This document shows positions 7,936 to 13,086 of a stretch of 13,086 nt of DNA, piece by piece (positions within the stretch are counted from its first letter, which is position 1; each line of letters starts with the position of its first letter). A program made the translations under genes and the position numbers. The stretch is from NCBI GenBank assembly GCA_964473525.1, contig CAYYPK010000078.1, positions 1 to 13,086 of the forward strand. The letters are read 5' to 3'. Below the pieces are notes generated by a model. It did not search any database. It worked only from the letters and a program-made list of their open reading frames with translations, and had not been told where the DNA came from. This stretch comes from GCA-2687025 sp964473525 (GTDB lineage: Bacteria; Poribacteria; WGA-4E; GCA-2687025).

Positions 7936-10900
7936 GTGAAAGGCAAGAAGATGCTGTCTTCGCCGCGCCTGTGCGCCGCTGTGGCCGTCGCGCTCCTGAG
8001 CGGCGTCTCCCTCGCACACGCCGTCGATGTGGCGCTCGGATCCGTGACCGCCGGGCCCGGCTCCTCCGTGGCAATACCACTCTCCGCGGCCACCGTCACC
8101 GGTCTCGACCTCATAGGCGTGGACGCCGCGATCACCTACGACGCGTCGGCGCTCACGGCAACCGGGGTCGACGCGAACGGCACGCTCCTCGACGGGTGGC
8201 TCAGTTCCACGCACGTCACGGTCGACGGCACGACCGGTGCTATGAACGTCGCCATGTCGAACGGAGTGGCCGCGGTCGGGGCCGGAGTCCTGGTGTACGT
8301 GCTGTTCGACGTTGACACCTCCGCGGCCGGCGATGTCGCGCTAGTCCTCAACGTCCGCCTTAACGAAGGGCGGATACCTACATCGGCAATGGCGGGTTCC
8401 GTTACGGTGGCCGCAGCCACGCCGACGTTCGTACAGAGGAATTCCTGGATCTTCGAACCATCGGCTGAGAGCAGGAACGGACAGGCCGACGCCGGGGAGC
8501 GTATCCAGCCCCGCGTTCGCCTGAAGAACGAGGGAGCGGCGGACGCACGCAACGTCAGCGTGACGCTCACGCTCTCCGACCCCGACGTGACGGTGGTCAA
8601 GGCCGCCGTAACCCACGACACGTGGCCGGTGGGCATGGCACGGAACAACGTCGGCCTCGAGTTGAGCATCTCGCCCGACGCTGCGACACACGACGCGCTG
8701 GTGACGGTGAACGTGACCGCTGACAACGGCGGGCCGTGGCAGTTTACCTTCATGTTCCCAGTCGTCGGGGCTCCGCCCGCGCCGGACCTGGCGTTGCGCA
8801 GCGTCTGGGTCAGAGATCGGGACACCGGCAACGACGACAGCGTAGCCAACCCTGGGGAACGCCTGGAGCTCCGCGTCAGACTCCGGAACGACGGCGATGC
8901 CGAGGCCGTCAACGTGGCCGTCTCGCTGACGACACAGGATCCAGACGTCTCGATTGTCGACGGCCGCGTCGAACACGCGACGTGGCCCATAGGCGAGGCC
9001 CGCAACAACGTCGGGCTCGCGCTGGACATCGGCCCGACGGCGTCGGGATCGGTCGCTCTCACGGTTACCGTCACCGCCGACAGTGGTGGACCGTGGATGT
9101 TTCCCTACGCGCTACCAGTAATCGCGCCGCCGCGCTTCGTCGAGCGCAGCTTCTGGGTCCGCGACAAGGTGACAGGTGACGCGGACGGGCTGACCGAGCC
9201 CGGCGAACGCGTAGAGACGCGGGTGCGTGTCAAGAACGCCGGCCCCGTTGACGCCGAGGACGTCGTCGTCACGCTGCGCTCTGCTAGCCCACACATCGAG
9301 ATCACGAGCGCGCCAACGACGTACGGCAGTTGGGCGGCAGGCGCGGCGCGAACCGTGCCCGGTATCGCCGTCATCGGCCCCGACGCGGTCGGCGATGTAG
9401 CGGTTACAGTCGAGGTTGTGGCCAGCAACGGTGGACCGTGGGAGTTCGCGTACACGATCGCAGTCGCGCCCGTGGCAGAGATGGTGTCACGCAGTTTCTG
9501 GGCGCGGGACAAGGTCACGGGCGACGGAGACGGCGAAGCCGACGGCGGGGAACGCATTGAGTTGCGCGCGCGACTCAAGAACGTCGGAGCTGTCGCGGCA
9601 GAGAACGTCACCGTGACCCTGACCACGACCACGTCGGGAGTTGACATCGTGGCGGGAGTCTTGACCTACGCCACTTGGCCGGTAGGCGAGGCGCGCAACA
9701 ACGTGGGGCTGCTTGTCGACATCGGCTCCGGTGTAACCGAAGCTGTGTCGTTCACGCTGACGGTCGAGGCGGACAACGGCGGGCCGTGGGAGCTGGCATA
9801 CTCGTTGCCAGTGACCCCGATGCCCCTCGGAATGGTGTTGCGGAACGCCTGGGGACGGGACAAGACAACGGGGAACGCAAACGGCAGCCTCAACCCCGAC
9901 GAGCGGATAGAGGTGCGAACGCGGCTCAAGAACGAGGGTATCACGTCGCTGGAGAACGTGGTCGTGACTCTGGTCAGCGTTGATGGTCAGGCGAGCGTCC
10001 AGAAGGAGTCGGTGCTCCACGCGTCATGGCCCGCGGGCGAGGCGCGCACCAACGTCGGTCACACCGCCGTGATTTCGGCGGACGCCTCCGGCTCCGCAGA
10101 CTTCCGCATTGACGTGACCGCAGACAACGGCGGGCCGTGGCAGTTCCCGTTCACGCTGCCGATCACGCCGTCCCCGGCGACGTTCGCCTATCGGAACGCG
10201 TGGGCGCGCGACAAGACGACGGGCGACGGCGACGGACTGGCCGAGCCCGGGGAGCGTGTCGAGCTGAGAGTGCGCCTCAAGAACGACGGGCAGGTCGACG
10301 CCGGCGTCGTCACCGTGACGCTGAGCTCCGAGGACGTGAACGTGACAGTGGTGGATTCAAAGGTCACACATTCGACGTGGCCGGGCGGCCTGGCGCGCAA
10401 CAACGCCGGCTTCACCGTCGATCTTGGGGAATCCGTGGGGCCGAGCGTCGCCTTTGCCGTTGACGTGATGACCGACGGTGGGTCGTGGGAGTTTGCCTTC
10501 GCCGTTCCCATCGCCGCGCCGGCCGCGCCTTCCGCTCTTAGGAAGCCTGAGGACATAGATCGCGACGGCGCCGTGGGGCTGACCGACATCGTCGCGTTCG
10601 CCCCGCTGTTCGGCGCGTCCGCCGCCAGCAGGCCTGGAGCCGACCTCAACGGTGACGGCGTGCTGGACTTCGCCGACATGGTGGTGATCCACGTGGCGCG
10701 GTCGGACCTGGGCAGCATGGCACCGGCGGCGGCGCCGAGCGCGCTGTCCCAGACGCAAGCGTGGATCGACGAGGCGCGCGCGCGTGACGACGGGTCTGTC
10801 GTCTATCAACGTGGGCTGCCCGCCCTCGAGCGGATCCTGCGTGCAATGACGCCAGCGGCGACCGCCCTACTGCCGAACTACCCGAATCCCTTCAACCCGG

Positions 10901-11148
10901 AGACGTGGATACCGTTCGACATCGCCGAGGATGCGGATGCCACCGTACGGATCTACGACGTCACAGGCAGCCTGGTCCGCAGGCTGGACCTGGGTAGGTT
11001 GCCTCCGGGCTCCTACCGGTCCCGTGGCGACGCGGCGTATTGGGACGGATTGAATGGCGCGGGCGAAAGGGTGGCGAGCGGCGTGTATGTGTATGAGCTC
11101 CAGGCGGGGTCGGTTCGCCGCGCGCGGCGCATGGTGGTGCGCAAGTAG
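7936..11148 (+). CDS. Exported cohesin-six repeat-dockerin protein with C-terminal sorting domain
   Basis: This is a 1070-residue modular exported protein of unknown function and no visible enzyme domain. The GTG start gives MKGKKMLSSPRLCAAVAVALLSG..AHA, a good signal peptide. ATG 7951 is an alternative, with AAAGG upstream and a less basic N-terminus. Residues 31-160 are cohesin-like and clearly paralogous to the first cohesin of the upstream protein (LIGVxxxxxYDAxxLTAxGV, GTLxxGW, VLxYVLFDV, LNEGxI). Residues 168-863 are six tandem repeats of 115-120 aa. Residues 871-927 are a canonical two-loop dockerin: D873/D875/D877/D884 and D903/N905/D907/D914. Residues 977-1070 are the sorting domain (LLPNYPNPFNPETWIPFDI, YWDGLNGAG, SGVYVYEL, VVRK). 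The gene lies 5 bp behind the WD40 gene, consistent with translational coupling. No strong terminator follows. The repeat fold is probably an Ig-like adhesion module (CARDB-like), inferred from the pattern PGERxELRVRLKNxG. Confidence 0.9.
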   Translation: MKGKKMLSSPRLCAAVAVALLSGVSLAHAVDVALGSVTAGPGSSVAIPLSAATVTGLDLIGVDAAITYDASALTATGVDANGTLLDGWLSSTHVTVDGTTGAMNVAMSNGVAAVGAGVLVYVLFDVDTSAAGDVALVLNVRLNEGRIPTSAMAGSVTVAAATPTFVQRNSWIFEPSAESRNGQADAGERIQPRVRLKNEGAADARNVSVTLTLSDPDVTVVKAAVTHDTWPVGMARNNVGLELSISPDAATHDALVTVNVTADNGGPWQFTFMFPVVGAPPAPDLALRSVWVRDRDTGNDDSVANPGERLELRVRLRNDGDAEAVNVAVSLTTQDPDVSIVDGRVEHATWPIGEARNNVGLALDIGPTASGSVALTVTVTADSGGPWMFPYALPVIAPPRFVERSFWVRDKVTGDADGLTEPGERVETRVRVKNAGPVDAEDVVVTLRSASPHIEITSAPTTYGSWAAGAARTVPGIAVIGPDAVGDVAVTVEVVASNGGPWEFAYTIAVAPVAEMVSRSFWARDKVTGDGDGEADGGERIELRARLKNVGAVAAENVTVTLTTTTSGVDIVAGVLTYATWPVGEARNNVGLLVDIGSGVTEAVSFTLTVEADNGGPWELAYSLPVTPMPLGMVLRNAWGRDKTTGNANGSLNPDERIEVRTRLKNEGITSLENVVVTLVSVDGQASVQKESVLHASWPAGEARTNVGHTAVISADASGSADFRIDVTADNGGPWQFPFTLPITPSPATFAYRNAWARDKTTGDGDGLAEPGERVELRVRLKNDGQVDAGVVTVTLSSEDVNVTVVDSKVTHSTWPGGLARNNAGFTVDLGESVGPSVAFAVDVMTDGGSWEFAFAVPIAAPAAPSALRKPEDIDRDGAVGLTDIVAFAPLFGASAASRPGADLNGDGVLDFADMVVIHVARSDLGSMAPAAAPSALSQTQAWIDEARARDDGSVVYQRGLPALERILRAMTPAATALLPNYPNPFNPETWIPFDIAEDADATVRIYDVTGSLVRRLDLGRLPPGSYRSRGDAAYWDGLNGAGERVASGVYVYELQAGSVRRARRMVVRK
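8437..10524 (+). repeat. Six tandem protein repeats of about 116 residues
   Basis: Units start at protein residues R168, R288, R404, R519, R636 and R753 (nucleotides 8437, 8797, 9145, 9490, 9841, 10192). Each has, in order: an aromatic start RNAWxRDKTTG, an acidic loop GDGDG, PGERxELRVRLKNxG, a VTVTL strand, TWPxGEARNNVG, and DNGGPWxFxFxLPV. Unit 1 has lost the RDKTTGDGDG segment (EPSAESRNGQ). Unit 3 has lost ARNNVG (ARTVPG). Unit 6 has lost NGGPW (DGGSW). The words differ at many synonymous positions, so this is not a fresh DNA duplication, although an 18-base word encoding DNGGPW recurs exactly near 8723, 9773 and 10123. Confidence 0.93.
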
Positions 11149-11773
11149 CACGCCGCTGACAGAGAGCAGCCAGGCCCGCGTGTGCCAGCGCAGCACGGAG
11201 CCGCCACCGCAGATGTCATGACGGGTAGCGCATTTCGAAGGCCAGGTCGGGCGCTGACGGCATCGCCGTCAACGCCGACTGGCGCCAACTTCCCCGGGCC
11301 TGTTGCGGCTGGTCAGTTAGCAAGACCGACCAAGCCAGTGGGGCAAGCTGGCTGTGGGACAAACGTCGAGCAGAACGTGAGTGCGGCGCGTTAACGCCGC
11401 GTGGCATGGCGGTTGGCCCGCACTGCAAGCCGCGAGGGACATTCCACAACAGTCGGTTGGGGCGACGCGCGCAATCGGCTACGCGTCCAGACGAGGTCAA
11501 CGCCTTGACGCTCCGCACGCCTATCCAACGACCAGGAACGCCAACGCGGTCTGGGCTGAGACGGTCTCCACCGTTCGTCGGCCGGGGCGTCCCGCCATCC
11601 ATCTAGGATCATAGGCATTCGCGCGCGGAGTGTCCGGCAGGCAACGCGCTATACAACGGCGTGTGTGTGTAAGGTTTCTCGGAACCTGGTCGGCCTAGCC
11701 CCTCAACGGCTGCGGTTGCGCCGGTGAGACTGGAAGCCCCACTGGATAGCGCAGGGATGTCGTAGGGTCTGTC
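11149..11773. other. Gene-free stretch with small hairpins
   Basis: I find no convincing gene here: open frames on both strands lack ribosome sites, known motifs and family-like composition. A perfect 7-bp hairpin with a 3-base loop is at 11255-11271 (TGACGGC ATC GCCGTCA). A GCGGCG...CGCCGC pair with a 6-base loop is at 11383-11400. A short GT run is at 11661-11670, and an AGGTT...AACCT hairpin is at 11672-11687. None is followed by a T-run, so none is a classical terminator. The region lies between the convergent ends of the surface-protein operon and the dioxygenase operon, where transcription should stop. Confidence 0.6.
11255..11271. terminator. Hairpin that may act in transcript end or stability
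   Basis: The stem TGACGGC/GCCGTCA is perfect with loop ATC, about 107 bp after the stop of the six-repeat gene. No T-run follows on either strand, so it is not a standard intrinsic terminator. It could define a 3' end after trimming. Confidence 0.25.
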
Positions 11774-12103
11774 TTAAGCGAGCAGCACGGCGAACGCAGC
11801 TGCCGTGATTAACGAGAAGAACGCCACGGTGTAGAGAGCCAGGGAGACGGCGTCCGACCGGCGGCCATCGACGTACCACATAGCCGCCTTGCCGAACACC
11901 ACGACGCCGAGGAACGTCGCCGACAACACGACGAGGAAGAGGTAGGACGCCACCGCGAGGGGGCCGTTCCGCGTCTTCAGCACATCCTGCCCGGCGTAGA
12001 AGAGGAACGCCACGATCACGATGTAAATGGACGCGATGGCGGCGTGGACGAAGGCGTGACGCGCCAAGGCGCGACGCCCGAGGCCGTGGTCGTGGTGGTC
12101 CAT
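11774..12103 (-). CDS. Small three-helix membrane protein with His-rich N-terminus
   Basis: The product is 109 residues and I do not recognise its family. It starts MDHHDHGLGRRALARHAFVH, so four histidines and several arginines precede or enter the first helix. Three hydrophobic segments lie at about residues 17-37 (AIASIYIVIVAFLFYAG), 48-72 (LAVASYLFLVVLSATFLGVVVFG) and 84-108 (AVSLALYTVAFFSLITAAAFAVLLA). Short charged loops between them are KTRNG and YVDGRRSD. The ATG lies 5 bp after the stop of the dioxygenase gene with only a weak ribosome site, so translation is probably coupled to it. The hydrophobic pattern and tight spacing make it very likely a real gene. The His-rich start could bind metal, but that is only a guess. 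Function and substrate are unknown. Confidence 0.82.
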   Translation of the reverse strand: MDHHDHGLGRRALARHAFVHAAIASIYIVIVAFLFYAGQDVLKTRNGPLAVASYLFLVVLSATFLGVVVFGKAAMWYVDGRRSDAVSLALYTVAFFSLITAAAFAVLLA

Positions 12104-12108
12104 GCTCG

Positions 12109-12882
12109 TTAGGCGGCTTCCTGCTCGAACTCGGCGCGCAGCTCCGGGTACTCGCGCCAGATGTCGGTGTAGACGTCTGGGCCGTTCTGCTTGATGTCCA
12201 GATGGCGCAGACGCGTGATGGCTGCGTACCGAATATTAGCCGATCCGTTCGGGGCCGCCGTATGGACGATCTGATGATGCGCGAGGACCAGGTCGCCCGC
12301 GGATCCCGTGATTTGGACCGGCGGCTCGGGCATGTCCACGCGAGGCATGCCCTCGGACAGCACGCCATGGCCGTTCTCGGTGAAGTAGTCACGGAAGAAC
12401 GTGTGCGACTTCGGCCACACGGTGAAATTGCCGCTGTACGGCTCTGGCACGTCGGCGAGATAGATGACGGCCAGCGCGGTGAACCCTCTGACGTATTCGC
12501 CCTTGGGGGTCCCGTTCGTGCCGCTACCGAGGCCGTCGAGGTGCCCTCGCGGCTCGCCGGGGTCCGCGCCGAGCTCGCGTGGGAACCGGAGCGCGATCTG
12601 TACACCACCCGCCGGATGCAGATTCCCCTCGCCGATCATGGACTCGGCGGCCTTGATGACGGAGGAACTGTTGAACAGGTCGGTCATGACGGGCCGGCTA
12701 CGTAGCTCGTCGCACAACGCCGCTGGTCTGTATTGCGCGCTGTTCTCCTCCTGCACCCCGACGGACCCAACAGAGTGGTTGATGGCCTGACGAGCCGCGT
12801 CGACCATCAGCCGAGGTACCGCCCCCGGCACGACTACGTATCCCTCTTCGTAGAAATGCTGCTTCTGCCGTCGCGTAAGCAT
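12109..12882 (-). CDS. Phytanoyl-CoA dioxygenase (PhyH) family Fe(II)/2-oxoglutarate oxygenase
   Basis: This 257-residue cytosolic oxygenase would couple decarboxylation of 2-oxoglutarate to hydroxylation of an unknown substrate. The N-terminus MLTRRQKQHFYEEGYVVVPG is typical of the family. The iron site is H114 and D116 (GHLDGLG, the HxD motif) with distal H207 (QIVHTAAPNGS). R218, 11 residues later (NIRYAAITR), is placed to bind 2-oxoglutarate. FTVWPKSH and GDLVLAHHQIVH are the usual PhyH core signatures, and the length is normal. ATG 12882 has AAGGAGGAG just upstream; the longer open frame from 13062 is rejected because its first 60 residues do not resemble the family. The family is strongly expanded in Poribacteria and relatives and covers many substrates, so phytanoyl-CoA itself should not be assumed. 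A small membrane protein gene follows at 5 bp. Confidence 0.93.
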   Translation of the reverse strand: MLTRRQKQHFYEEGYVVVPGAVPRLMVDAARQAINHSVGSVGVQEENSAQYRPAALCDELRSRPVMTDLFNSSSVIKAAESMIGEGNLHPAGGVQIALRFPRELGADPGEPRGHLDGLGSGTNGTPKGEYVRGFTALAVIYLADVPEPYSGNFTVWPKSHTFFRDYFTENGHGVLSEGMPRVDMPEPPVQITGSAGDLVLAHHQIVHTAAPNGSANIRYAAITRLRHLDIKQNGPDVYTDIWREYPELRAEFEQEAA

Positions 12883-12931
12883 CGTCGCTCCTCCTTCGCG
12901 CGATTGTCCGCGTGCGATACCAATAACGGGG

Positions 12932-12959
12932 ATTCTAGCACACGCGGCGTGAGGGCGAA
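12932..12959 (-). promoter_or_regulatory. Promoter candidate for the dioxygenase operon
   Basis: On the minus strand TGCTAGAAT gives an extended -10 (TAGAAT, 12937-12932, 5 of 6). A weak -35, TTCGCC (12959-12954), lies 16 bp upstream. Transcription would start near 12925, leaving a leader of about 43 nt that contains the strong ribosome site. The rest of 12883-13086 holds no gene that I can see. A perfect TTGACA on the minus strand at 13062-13057 has no -10 at usual distance. Confidence 0.45.
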
Positions 12960-13086
12960 GGGGTACAGTCACGACGGCGCCACGTACGCCACGACGGAGG
13001 CAGGCGGTTCCGCGCTGGCGTTGGCGCCAGGCTGTCATTCTGATATTGCATGACCTTGTCAAGTCGACTTACACCGACTGGCTCCG

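Noticed and set aside
11383..11529. Possible integron attC-like site (GTTAAC hairpin, ATCCAAC word)
   Set aside because: RYYYAAC and GTTRRRY boxes do not occur in the right order and spacing, and no integrase or cassette structure is present.
11216..11602. Minus-strand open frame of 128 codons in the gene-free gap
   Set aside because: No ribosome site, no family resemblance and an unstructured, Arg/Pro/Ser-rich product. I prefer to call the region non-coding.
11672..11690. T-arm-like word on the minus strand (GGTTCCGAGAAACC)
   Set aside because: The loop does not fit the tRNA T-loop pattern and no acceptor, D or anticodon arms can be drawn.
13057..13062. Perfect TTGACA on the minus strand upstream of the dioxygenase gene
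   Set aside because: No -10-like hexamer lies 15-19 bp downstream, and it is over 170 bp from the start codon.

Overview
The window is GC-rich bacterial chromosomal DNA with eight protein genes and no RNA gene, CRISPR array, insertion sequence or integrase that I can see. Two long secreted proteins end in a domain of the 'NFPNPFNPETWIPF...WDG...SGVYVYRL...RK' type. That ending, together with a secreted WD40 protein and a phytanoyl-CoA dioxygenase family gene, recalls Candidatus Poribacteria or related lineages near the FCB group such as Latescibacterota. This placement is inferred from protein style and was not tested by phylogeny.

Layout. (1) 1-845, minus strand: a peroxide-stress operon, perR then rubrerythrin, with rubrerythrin cut by the window edge. 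A perfect 8-5-8 inverted repeat lies on the -35 element of its promoter. (2) 1047-2681, minus: a NarL/UhpB-type sensor histidine kinase with an N-terminal receiver-like domain. (3) 2724-5294, minus: a secreted M14 zinc carboxypeptidase with a C-terminal glutamine-amidotransferase-like domain. (4) 5295-5560: a divergent promoter region. (5) 5561-11148, plus: two genes 5 bp apart for large exported modular proteins. The first is seven WD40 repeats, cohesin, dockerin, second cohesin, sorting domain. The second is cohesin, six tandem repeats of about 116 aa, dockerin, sorting domain. (6) 11149-11773: a gene-free stretch with hairpins. (7) 11774-12882, minus: a phytanoyl-CoA dioxygenase family gene and, 5 bp behind it, a small His-rich protein with three membrane helices. 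(8) 12883-13086: upstream region with a candidate promoter.

How they work together. PerR would sense peroxide and control rubrerythrin, a peroxide-reducing enzyme, and its own gene. The two modular proteins look like a cell-surface or secreted assembly. Each carries a cohesin-like and a dockerin-like module but no recognisable catalytic domain, so they resemble non-cellulosomal scaffolds that could bind each other or other dockerin/cohesin proteins of the cell. The first cohesin modules of the two proteins are clearly paralogous. This pair is the best candidate here for an undescribed system. The kinase has no response regulator in view, so its target is unknown.
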